Assembly (NCBI GenBank): GCA_002352375.1
Contig: DEIH01000142.1
Coordinates: 1 to 7,679, forward strand
DNA: 7,679 bases
From: Spirochaeta sp. UBA2779
GTDB taxonomy: Bacteria > Spirochaetota > Spirochaetia > DSM-2461
Reading direction: 5' to 3'
In this document: positions 1 to 7,047 of the stretch, one piece after another
How positions within the stretch are numbered: the first letter of the stretch is position 1
How the letters are laid out: every line of letters starts with the position of its first letter
Program-made: the position numbers and the translations under genes
Notes under the pieces: model-generated
Seen by the model: the letters and a program-made list of their open reading frames with translations, nothing else
Database searches by the model: none
Told to the model about the DNA's origin: nothing

Positions 1-935
1 TTTCTACCGGGAAATAAAGACTCAATTCGTTTGCTGGAAAGTTTATAGGGATGTTCAGGATCGTAATCACATGATGTAATATTACCTGAGCTGGGATTGA
101 TTACATATAAGCCGTTATTTTCAGTACCAACCCAGATTAGACCATCAGGGTCTGAAGCCACAGCCGTCGTTATGCCGGGAACATCAAAACCGTGAATAAG
201 ACCGGAATCGGATCTGTAACTGATCAAACCAGCACCGGCACCCAACCCAATCCATAGATTATTTCCAATGGCATTCAGACTGAAGGCATTCTCCAGAGTC
301 TGAGCGTGTTTGAATCGGGATATATTCTCATCCCAGCGTTTCAATCCATCAGAAGCAGTAGCCCAAAGATTTCCATCAGCATCAAAAGCAACCTCATAAA
401 CATCGATGTTACGTCCGGAAATTGCAGAATCCACAGGTATCTCTTCCATTTTATCGTTACCGCTGTAGCGGACAATACTGTTCCCTGATACAGCAAAGAT
501 ATTCTTAGAATCCCGAACTGCTATACTTACTACTGCAGAACTGATCTTTTCACTGGTTCTGTAAAGGAGTTGAACCCTCTCCATCTTGTTGGTTTGCAAA
601 CTGTAACGAACCATCCCACCGGAAGTTCCGATCCAGAGTACATCTGTGTCCATTTCAAACTTCAATGATAGGATCTGATCCGACGGCATTGACGGATAGT
701 TCTTTTTATTAATCAGTATGGGCTTCCGACTGTCATATCTTAATAGTCCGCCGGGAGTACCAACCCAGATATAACCACGGTTATCCTGGGCTATGCAGCT
801 GACTGAAGGTATGGTGAGATTGGATAAATCTCTTTTCTCAAAATACAGACTTTCTCCGATGAGTGAAGTACTGAGTATAAAAAAAAGAAATACCAACGTG
901 GTAATAAACCGCTTATTCGGAATGTGAGCCATCAT
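1..935 (-). CDS. Exported two-component regulator propeller-repeat protein, N-terminal part (runs off left edge)
   Basis: An open frame starts at ATG 935-933 (a second ATG follows at once) and stays open for 311 codons to the left edge, so the C-terminus is missing. Residues 1-27 have a basic start (KR at 8-9) and a hydrophobic stretch (TLVFLFFIL), which fits a signal peptide or membrane anchor. The rest is a beta-propeller repeat of the Reg_prop type, with the signature D-x-x-G-x-(I/L)-W-(V/I)-G-T-x-x-G-(G/L)-x-x-Y: near residues 44-68 (NRGYIWVGTPGGLLRYD), 86-112 (LWIGTSGGMVRY), 135-158 (degenerate), 178-202 (GNLWATASDGLKRWD), 218-242 (NLWIGLGAG) and 256-281 (GLIWVGTENNGLYVI). A seventh blade begins near 301. 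In known families such propellers form the periplasmic sensor half of hybrid histidine kinases, GGDEF proteins or AraC-type regulators. The output domain here lies outside the window, so the type of signalling cannot be told. No good Shine-Dalgarno sequence precedes the start. The gene lies 74 bases downstream of gltD on the same strand. Confidence 0.88.
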   Translation of the reverse strand, partial: MMAHIPNKRFITTLVFLFFILSTSLIGESLYFEKRDLSNLTIPSVSCIAQDNRGYIWVGTPGGLLRYDSRKPILINKKNYPSMPSDQILSLKFEMDTDVLWIGTSGGMVRYSLQTNKMERVQLLYRTSEKISSAVVSIAVRDSKNIFAVSGNSIVRYSGNDKMEEIPVDSAISGRNIDVYEVAFDADGNLWATASDGLKRWDENISRFKHAQTLENAFSLNAIGNNLWIGLGAGAGLISYRSDSGLIHGFDVPGITTAVASDPDGLIWVGTENNGLYVINPSSGNITSCDYDPEHPYKLSSKRIESLFPGR

Positions 936-968
936 GAATGGTTAACAATAATAGATAAACAACCATTC
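936..968. promoter_or_regulatory. Inverted repeat directly upstream of the propeller gene, possible operator
   Basis: Perfect 8-bp arms GAATGGTT (936-943) and AACCATTC (961-968) are separated by 17 AT-rich bases. The inner arm touches the ATG of the propeller gene at 935. On the minus strand the spacer contains TATTAT (953-948), which resembles a -10 box, but no convincing -35 box is found 16-18 bases upstream. If this -10 were used, the transcript would start only a few bases before the ATG. The layout fits a dimeric regulator site over a promoter, or an RNA hairpin near the start codon. The repeat is seen directly; any function is inferred. Confidence 0.4.
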
Positions 969-1009
969 AGCCAGACCCTTTTTTCAGGACACTTCAATAT
1001 TCCAGGGAA

Positions 1010-2437
1010 TCATTGTCTCTTCAGCCAGTGATGAACCGATTCGGCTGCCTGACGTCCGTGATTTATAGCGCGAACCACCAATGAGGCACCGGTGTTGGCA
1101 TCCCCGGCGGTAAAGAGGCCTTCAACACTGGTGTGATAATTATCTGCCATGATATTACCTCTGCCATCCAGCTCCAGATCTGGATCTGTAACAGCCCGTC
1201 CATGCTCTACATGAACAAATCCCATGGCAAGAAGAACAATATCCACATCCTGGGAGAATTCACTGCCCTTAACAACTTTCATGACAGGTCTACCGCCTTT
1301 TTCTCCGGGAACCCACTGGATTCGCCGAAAATTCCCTCTGTTGAGTCTCCCGTTCTTTCCTTCCAGAGAAACTGTTTCGATATTCCAGTCCCGCTCACAG
1401 CCTTCTTTGTGGCTGGATGTCGTTCTGAGTATCTGCGGCCACTCAGGCCAGACAGGATTCCACGGTTTATCCCACTCCATGGGTTTAGGCATTATTTCAT
1501 ATTGATATACCTTACTGGCCCCCTGACGTCTGGCAGTACCCACACAGTCGGAGCCGGTATCACCGCCTCCGATTACAAGAACCCTCTTGCCTTTTGCATT
1601 TATCTCGGCTTCTTCATACATTTCTTTCGAGATTCTGCGATTGGACTGACCCAGGAATTCAAGGGCAAAATAAACTCCGTTCAAATCCCTGCCGGGCACC
1701 GGCAAGTCCCGGGGTACACCAGCCCCCATAGTAAAAAGTACCGCATCAAACTTATCCCGCAGATAGCGTATGGAAATATCTTCACCGACAGTAACACCGG
1801 TTTCAAATAAAACACCTTCTGTTTGAAGTTGTTCCAACCGGCGATCGATAACAGATTTCTCCAATTTAAAGTCCGGAATCCCGTAACGAAGAAGGCCTCC
1901 AATCTTTCGATCCTTTTCAAACAAAGTAACTTTATACCCCTGCCTTCGCAGCTGTTGAGAGGCAGCCATTCCCGCAGGGCCGGATCCGATTACAGCAACG
2001 GATTTATTCAGTTCCTCCCTGGGAGGACGGGGTATAACCCAACCTTCATTAAAAGCTTTCTCGATTATCGCCCGCTCATTCTGCTTAATCGTTACAGGAG
2101 AATCGTTTATGGAAAGGGTACAGGAAGTTTCACAGGGTGCCGGACATATCCGGCCTGTAAATTCTGGAAAGTTATTAGTTATCTCAAGTCTTTCAAAAGC
2201 CTCTTTCCATTGCCCCCTCCAGATAGAATCGTTCCACTCAGGTATCAGATTACCCACCGGGCAACCCAGATTATGGCAGAACGGTGTGCCGCATTCCATG
2301 CAGCGGCCGCCCTGTTCAACCAGTTCTTCAATAGATTTATCGATCGTTACCTCATCATAGTCGTTAAGGCGTTTATCAATTTCCCGGTATTTTATATCGG
2401 CCCTCTGAAACTCAAGGAATCCATTTGTTTTACCCAT
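1010..2437 (-). CDS. gltD: Glutamate synthase (NADPH) small subunit
   Basis: This is the 475-residue beta subunit of NADPH-GOGAT, the usual length for the family. It oxidises NADPH on FAD and hands electrons through iron-sulfur clusters to GltB in the cytoplasm. The N-terminal ferredoxin-like domain has cysteines C46, C49, C54 and C59 (CMECGTPFCHNLGC) and C98, C102 and C106 (CPAPCETSC), as expected for the 4Fe-4S cluster ligands. The FAD-binding Rossmann motif GSGPAG lies at 151-156, the NADPH-binding motif GGDTGSD at 291-297, and the second FAD contact AGD at 444-446. The C-terminal motif reads DANTGASLVVRAI where many GltD proteins have a D-x-x-R-G-Q-S-L-V-V-W-A-I form. The ATG at 2437-2435 overlaps the gltB stop as TGATG, and AGGAGG (2453-2448) lies 10 bases upstream inside the gltB 3' end, so the two subunits are probably translationally coupled. 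Related FAD/NAD reductases (NfnA/SudA type) share the fold, but the direct pairing with gltB settles the role. Confidence 0.97.
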   Translation of the reverse strand: MGKTNGFLEFQRADIKYREIDKRLNDYDEVTIDKSIEELVEQGGRCMECGTPFCHNLGCPVGNLIPEWNDSIWRGQWKEAFERLEITNNFPEFTGRICPAPCETSCTLSINDSPVTIKQNERAIIEKAFNEGWVIPRPPREELNKSVAVIGSGPAGMAASQQLRRQGYKVTLFEKDRKIGGLLRYGIPDFKLEKSVIDRRLEQLQTEGVLFETGVTVGEDISIRYLRDKFDAVLFTMGAGVPRDLPVPGRDLNGVYFALEFLGQSNRRISKEMYEEAEINAKGKRVLVIGGGDTGSDCVGTARRQGASKVYQYEIMPKPMEWDKPWNPVWPEWPQILRTTSSHKEGCERDWNIETVSLEGKNGRLNRGNFRRIQWVPGEKGGRPVMKVVKGSEFSQDVDIVLLAMGFVHVEHGRAVTDPDLELDGRGNIMADNYHTSVEGLFTAGDANTGASLVVRAINHGRQAAESVHHWLKRQ

Positions 2438-5400
2438 CAGACAAAAACCTCCTCAGTAATCGCCGTTGTTTCCGTGTTCTGGGTTTCTCTATCACGGATC
2501 ATTTCCAGAGCCTTTCGATATTCAATCGGAATAACTTTAACAAACCTCGGCAAGCTCTCTTCCCAGGAATCAAGGATTCGGATTCCCACCAGACTGTTGG
2601 TATACTCCACATGACGTTCAATAAAAGTTTTCAATACCTGCATATCTTCGTCCTCCACCACCGGTTCTATATCTACCATTTCCAGGTTACAGCGGGTATC
2701 AAACAGCTGATTTTCATCGTAGACATACGCAAGTCCCCCGGACATTCCAGCAGCGAAGTTCACTCCTGTCGGGCCAAGTATCACCGCAGTGCCTCCGGTC
2801 ATGTATTCACATCCATGGTCTCCAACACCCTCTACCACAGCTGTCGCCCCGGAGTTCCTCACACAGAACCGCTCCCCGGCCATACCGTTAATAAAGGCCT
2901 CACCACCGGAAGCACCAAAGAGATTCACGTTTCCGGTAATGATGTTTCTAAACCCGGAGAACGTTGAATCCAGAGGGGGCAGCAGAATCAACCGCCCACC
3001 GGAGAGCCCCTTACCGAAGTAATCGTTGGACTCACCTGTAAGTTTGAATGTAATACCCCGGGTGATAAACGCCCCGAAGCTCTGACCCGCCGAACCTTTA
3101 AAATTAACAGTTATCGTATCATCGGGAAGCCCTTTTGAACCGTACTTTTTAGTTACGTTGTAGCTTAAAGTGGCACCGACAGTTCTATTACTGTTCCGGA
3201 TTGTTCTCTCCAGAGTTACCCTCTTTCCTTTGTCAATAGCCTCTTTACAGGCCTTAACCAGCTCTGGATCCAGAGAGAGGGTAAAATCATGATCCTGATG
3301 GGAGGTACAGCGCAGAGGTTCACCATCCACACGCTGCGGTGGCATAAGAATTTTAGAGAAATCCAGGCCCATGGCCTTGTAGTGGTTTACCGCATCATCC
3401 ACTTCCAGCATATCCACACGGCCGATCATCTCATCAAGACTCCGGAATCCCAGTTCCGCCATAATGCCCCTGAGCTCCCGGGCAATAAAGCGCATGAAAT
3501 TCATCAGATGCTCAGGTTTACCGGGAAACCGTTTACGGAGTTCAGGATTCTGAGTGGCAACACCAACCGGGCAGGCATTGGTATGGCAAGCTCTCATCAT
3601 CACGCAGCCCAGAGACACCAGAGTAGCCGATCCAAATCCATACTCCTCTGCCCCCAGTAATGCGGCAATGGCCACATCCCTTCCGGTTTTAAGCTGTCCG
3701 TCGGTCTGAATTCGAATACGGCTGCGCAGCTTATTCATTACCAGAACCTGCTGAGTCTCCGCCAATCCCAGTTCCCACCAGGTTCCAGCATACTTGATTG
3801 AACTTAATGGGGATGCACCTGTACCACCGTCACCTCCCGAAATAAGCACCATATCCGCCTTACCTTTGGCAACACCGGCGGCAATGGTACCCACTCCGGC
3901 TTCGGAAACCAGTTTTACAGAAACTCTGGCATCGGGATTGGCATTTTTCAGATCAAAGATCAGCTGAGATAAATCCTCAATAGAATATATATCGTGGTGA
4001 GGCGGAGGGCTGATAAGCATCACTCCGGGGGTTGTAAAGCGAACATCGGCAATTTCTTGATTCACCTTATGCCCGGGTAGCTGGCCACCCTCCCCGGGTT
4101 TTGCCCCCTGAGCCATTTTTATCTGCAATTCATCACAGTTGGCCAGATAGGCGGCATTCACACCAAAACGCCCCGAGGCGATCTGCTTGGTATGACTTTT
4201 TCGGTCGGATCCGTCGGTATCCGGAGTGTAGCGTGCTTCATCTTCACCACCCTCACCGGAGTTACTCCTGCCTCCTAAAGCGTTCATGGCAAGGGCAACT
4301 GTTTCATGAACCTCCCGGCTGATGGAACCGTAAGACATGGCGCCAGTAGTAAAGCGTTTAACAATGTCTTCAACCGGTTCCACTTCATCAAGAGCCACCG
4401 GTTGTCCCTTTTTAAACTTGAACAGACCCCGCAGGGTATTCAATCCTCTGGATTTATCGTTGATAATCCCCGAATATTCCTGGAACTTTTTAAAATCTGC
4501 ATTTCTGACGGCTTTGTGCATGGCAACGATGGCCTCAGCGCTGAAGAGATGACGGTCTGAGTGGATTCTGGAAGAATATGAACCTCCCGAGGGGAAGCGG
4601 ACACTGTAAACATCATCAGGTGCCCAGGCCTGGAAATGCCGTTTACGGACATCCTCCTCCAGTGCAGAGATAGTGATACCTCCGATGAGGCTGGCGGTTC
4701 CAGTGAAATACTCATCCACCAGAGAATCAGAAAGACCTACCGCTTCAAAAATCTGGGCACCACGGTAACTTCTGATCGTGGAAATGCCCATCTTGGACAT
4801 CACCTTGAGCAACCCTTTCTTGACAGCTGTGATGTAGTGTTCCATAGCATGCTGCAGGGTGAGATCTTCGGGGAGATAGCCTCTGTCACGGATTTCAGCG
4901 AGGGATTCAAAAACCAGATAAGGGTTTATACCGCTGCATCCATAACCGACTAAAGTGGCAAAATGCTGCACTTCCCGAACTTCGCCGGACTCAAGAAGCA
5001 AACCTGTAAGATGCCTTTTCCCCGCCCTGATAAGGTGGTGGTGAACACCGGACACGGCCAGAAGAGCAGGAATAGCCAGATGTTCTTTATCAACACCCCT
5101 GTCAGAAAGGATTACCAGAGAAGCCCCTTCATCGATGCATTTTTCAACCGAGAGGCATACTTCCTTGAGAAATTTCTCCATAATTCCGGTATTTCCTTCT
5201 GAAGAAAATGCCAGATTAACGGTATCTACTTTGAAACCCTCATGTTCCACCTCTCTGAGGTATTTGATATCATCATTTGTCAGTACAGGATGTGCCAGTT
5301 TCAACTGCCGGCAGTGAGCCGGAGTTTCGTTGAGAAGATTCCGCTCTTTTCCGATAAAACTCATAAGAGACATCACAAGATGCTCTCTGTAAGGGTCTAT

Positions 5401-6963
5401 AGGAGGGTTTGTCACCTGAGCAAAATGCTGCCTGAAGTAATCATAGAGCAGTACCGGTTTCTCGGACAAAACCGCAAGCGGGCTGTCATTTCCCATGGAG
5501 CCGATAGGTTCCTGACCGTTTGTTGCCATGGGAACAATGATTTTACGTATATCCTCGTAAGAATAGCCAAAAGCCCTCATTTTCAAACGAAGGGTTTCCG
5601 GGTTGTATTCCGCATCCCTGGGGGCTTGGAGCAGTCCGGCCAGTTCAATCTTTTCTTCACTGAGCCACCGGCGGTAGGGACTCTGACGGCAGATATGACT
5701 TTTAACTTCATTATCCCGGACAATACGTTTGATTGCCGTATCCACAACAAATATTTTACCAGGTGCCAGGCGCCCTTTTTCCAGAATGTTTTTCGAGTCA
5801 ACCTCGATAACACCGGTTTCCGAAGCCATGATAACAAGGCCGTTTTTAGTAACGGTGTAACGGCCGGGACGTAGCCCGTTTCGGTCCAAAGTGGCACCGA
5901 TGCGAGTACCATCGGTAAAAGCAATAGCAGCAGGTCCATCCCAGGGCTCCATAATTGCGGCATGATACTCATAAAAAGCACGTTTATCCTCGGACATGTG
6001 ATATTTGTTCCCGAAGGCTTCGGGTATCATCATCATGGTTGCATGCTCCATGCTTCTACCTGACTGGGTAAGAAGTTCAAAAACATTGTCGAATACCGCC
6101 GAATCACTTCCTTTGGATTCGGCAATGGGAAAGAGCTTTTTAAGATCGTCGGCGAAAAGTTCTGAAGACAGGCTGGTTTCCCTGGCATGCATAGTATTCA
6201 GATTTCTCCGGAGAGTGTTGATTTCTCCGTTATGGGCGATATAACGAAAAGGCTGAGCCAGAGGCCATGAAGGAAAGGTATTAGTGCTGTAGCGCTGATG
6301 AACCAGGGCCATGGAACTCACCACATCAGCATCCAGAAGATCCGGATAAAAAGTGAGGAACTGAGGTGCCACAAACATACCTTTGTAGACAATTGTCCGG
6401 GAAGAGAGAGATGCAAGGTAATACTCTTCCAGCTCAAATCCCTTTGCAGTTCCACCGTTTTCAAGACATTTTCTCAGGACAAACAGAGAACGCTCCAATT
6501 CGGAACCTTTCAGTCCTTTTTTACTGACAAAAAACTGCCGAATATAGGGCATTACCCGCCGGGCCAGATCTCCCAGACATTCAACATCCACCGGAACATC
6601 CCGCCAACCCAGGAAATCCCACCCTTCATCCCGGCATATTTTCTCAGTAAGATCGGAAGCCTGTTTTCTCAATTTTCCGTCGATTGGAAGAAACAGCATG
6701 CCGGTACCGTAGGAGCCTTCCTTCGGCAGCTTGAAATCAGTAACTTTATTAAAGAATTTATGGGGAATCTGAAACAGCATGCCGGCACCATCCCCGGTTT
6801 TCTGATCCCCCCCTACAGCTCCTCGATGTTCCAGATTACAGAGAATTTCAACACCTTTTTCGATTATATCGTGAGTTTGTTCACCATTGATACGAACGAT
6901 AAAGCCAACCCCGCAGGCATCATGCTCAAAATCGGGATTGTACAGGCCGCGTTCCTTTATCAT
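2437..6963 (-). CDS. gltB: Glutamate synthase (NADPH) large subunit
   Basis: This is the alpha subunit of NADPH-GOGAT, which makes two glutamates from glutamine and 2-oxoglutarate. I start it at ATG 6963-6961 (1508 residues) because AAGGAG (6975-6970) sits six bases upstream. An ATG at 6996 would add 11 residues but has no such site and overlaps the -10/start region of the predicted promoter. The order is class II glutamine amidotransferase (about 17-418, nucleophile Cys17 after a short propeptide, HQRYST at 222-227, NGE at 245-247); central domain (about 455-760, with SMGNDSPLAVLS and QVTNPPIDP); FMN synthase domain (about 805-1190, with ISPPPHHDIYSIEDL and GGDGGTGASPLSS); 3Fe-4S cysteines C1120, C1126 and C1131 (C-x5-C-x4-C); and a GXGXG beta-helix (about 1245-1440, GASGGEAFINGMAG). 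Length is normal for the bacterial family and no break is seen. Maturation by propeptide removal to expose Cys17 is known for the family and inferred here. Pairing with gltD indicates the NADPH rather than the ferredoxin form. Confidence 0.98.
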   Translation of the reverse strand: MIKERGLYNPDFEHDACGVGFIVRINGEQTHDIIEKGVEILCNLEHRGAVGGDQKTGDGAGMLFQIPHKFFNKVTDFKLPKEGSYGTGMLFLPIDGKLRKQASDLTEKICRDEGWDFLGWRDVPVDVECLGDLARRVMPYIRQFFVSKKGLKGSELERSLFVLRKCLENGGTAKGFELEEYYLASLSSRTIVYKGMFVAPQFLTFYPDLLDADVVSSMALVHQRYSTNTFPSWPLAQPFRYIAHNGEINTLRRNLNTMHARETSLSSELFADDLKKLFPIAESKGSDSAVFDNVFELLTQSGRSMEHATMMMIPEAFGNKYHMSEDKRAFYEYHAAIMEPWDGPAAIAFTDGTRIGATLDRNGLRPGRYTVTKNGLVIMASETGVIEVDSKNILEKGRLAPGKIFVVDTAIKRIVRDNEVKSHICRQSPYRRWLSEEKIELAGLLQAPRDAEYNPETLRLKMRAFGYSYEDIRKIIVPMATNGQEPIGSMGNDSPLAVLSEKPVLLYDYFRQHFAQVTNPPIDPYREHLVMSLMSFIGKERNLLNETPAHCRQLKLAHPVLTNDDIKYLREVEHEGFKVDTVNLAFSSEGNTGIMEKFLKEVCLSVEKCIDEGASLVILSDRGVDKEHLAIPALLAVSGVHHHLIRAGKRHLTGLLLESGEVREVQHFATLVGYGCSGINPYLVFESLAEIRDRGYLPEDLTLQHAMEHYITAVKKGLLKVMSKMGISTIRSYRGAQIFEAVGLSDSLVDEYFTGTASLIGGITISALEEDVRKRHFQAWAPDDVYSVRFPSGGSYSSRIHSDRHLFSAEAIVAMHKAVRNADFKKFQEYSGIINDKSRGLNTLRGLFKFKKGQPVALDEVEPVEDIVKRFTTGAMSYGSISREVHETVALAMNALGGRSNSGEGGEDEARYTPDTDGSDRKSHTKQIASGRFGVNAAYLANCDELQIKMAQGAKPGEGGQLPGHKVNQEIADVRFTTPGVMLISPPPHHDIYSIEDLSQLIFDLKNANPDARVSVKLVSEAGVGTIAAGVAKGKADMVLISGGDGGTGASPLSSIKYAGTWWELGLAETQQVLVMNKLRSRIRIQTDGQLKTGRDVAIAALLGAEEYGFGSATLVSLGCVMMRACHTNACPVGVATQNPELRKRFPGKPEHLMNFMRFIARELRGIMAELGFRSLDEMIGRVDMLEVDDAVNHYKAMGLDFSKILMPPQRVDGEPLRCTSHQDHDFTLSLDPELVKACKEAIDKGKRVTLERTIRNSNRTVGATLSYNVTKKYGSKGLPDDTITVNFKGSAGQSFGAFITRGITFKLTGESNDYFGKGLSGGRLILLPPLDSTFSGFRNIITGNVNLFGASGGEAFINGMAGERFCVRNSGATAVVEGVGDHGCEYMTGGTAVILGPTGVNFAAGMSGGLAYVYDENQLFDTRCNLEMVDIEPVVEDEDMQVLKTFIERHVEYTNSLVGIRILDSWEESLPRFVKVIPIEYRKALEMIRDRETQNTETTAITEEVFV
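2448..2453 (-). promoter_or_regulatory. Ribosome binding site of gltD inside gltB
   Basis: On the minus strand this reads AGGAGG, 10 bases before the gltD ATG. It lies in the codons for the last residues of GltB (T-E-E-V-F-V). With the TGATG stop/start overlap it suggests translational coupling with independent reinitiation strength, which would keep the two subunits near equal amounts. The spacing is slightly long but workable. Confidence 0.7.
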
Positions 6964-6969
6964 AGATAT

Positions 6970-6975
6970 CTCCTT
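6970..6975 (-). promoter_or_regulatory. Ribosome binding site of gltB that decides its start
   Basis: The minus strand reads AAGGAG followed by six bases (ATATCT) and then ATG at 6963. This near-ideal spacing selects the downstream ATG over the ATG at 6996 and gives a 16-residue leader before the catalytic cysteine, similar in size to short GOGAT propeptides. Confidence 0.8.
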
Positions 6976-6979
6976 ATTA

Positions 6980-6995
6980 TGGCAACTGATTGCCA
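6980..6995. promoter_or_regulatory. Perfect palindrome in the gltB leader, candidate operator or RNA hairpin
   Basis: TGGCAA-CTGA-TTGCCA on the plus strand has perfect 6-bp arms and a 4-base centre. It lies between the predicted -10 box and the gltB ribosome binding site, close to the expected transcription start. A protein bound here could block initiation. As RNA it could form a small stem-loop just 5' of the Shine-Dalgarno site. A further TGGCAA half-site occurs on the minus strand at 7057-7052, inside the end of the upstream gene. The structure is seen directly; its role is inferred. Confidence 0.45.
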
Positions 6996-6998
6996 CAA

Positions 6999-7028
6999 AG
7001 GATAAGAGAATCAGGATGATACTGTCAA
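6999..7028 (-). promoter_or_regulatory. Predicted sigma70-type promoter of gltBD
   Basis: On the minus strand a perfect -35 box TTGACA (7028-7023) is followed after 18 bases by TATCCT (7004-6999), a 4-of-6 match to the -10 consensus. The transcript would begin near 6992, about 30 bases before the chosen gltB start. The box lies just after the stop codon of the upstream gene, so gltBD can be expressed on its own. Confidence 0.6.
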
Positions 7029-7047
7029 TAACCCGAAAAAATCAGGA
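7009..7047. repeat. Direct repeat AATCAGGA around the gltB -35 box
   Basis: AATCAGGA occurs at 7009-7016 and again at 7040-7047, 31 bases apart, close to three turns of the DNA helix. One copy lies in the spacer between the -35 and -10 boxes and the other upstream of the -35 box, overlapping the stop codon of the preceding gene. The spacing puts both copies on the same face of the DNA, as with some activator or repressor sites. An 8-base match could also arise by chance in a region this size. Confidence 0.3.

Noticed and set aside
969..1009. Possible terminator after gltD around CCTGAAAAAAGGG
   Set aside because: The complementary bases form at most a short stem around an A-tract, with no T-run downstream, so I do not call a terminator.
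1823..2614. 263-codon open frame on the plus strand opposite gltD/gltB
   Set aside because: It lies antisense to strongly conserved gltD and gltB sequence and its translation has no recognisable domain; the same holds for the other long plus-strand frames, such as those at 1133-1810, 5242-5874 and 6298-7005.
6691..6785. Repeated AAACAGCATGCCGG at 6691-6704 and 6772-6785
   Set aside because: Both copies encode the similar GltB peptides G-T-G-M-L-F and G-A-G-M-L-F, so the match follows from coding.
6980..6996. Sigma54 (-24/-12) promoter reading of TGGCAATCAGTTGCC before gltB
   Set aside because: The GG and GC elements are 9 bases apart rather than the strict 10, and a start 12 bases downstream would fall in the ribosome binding site.
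7030..7046. Stem CCTGA/TCGGG with a T loop at the end of the upstream gene as a terminator
   Set aside because: The stem is only 5 bp with a G-U pair and no T-run follows it on the minus strand.
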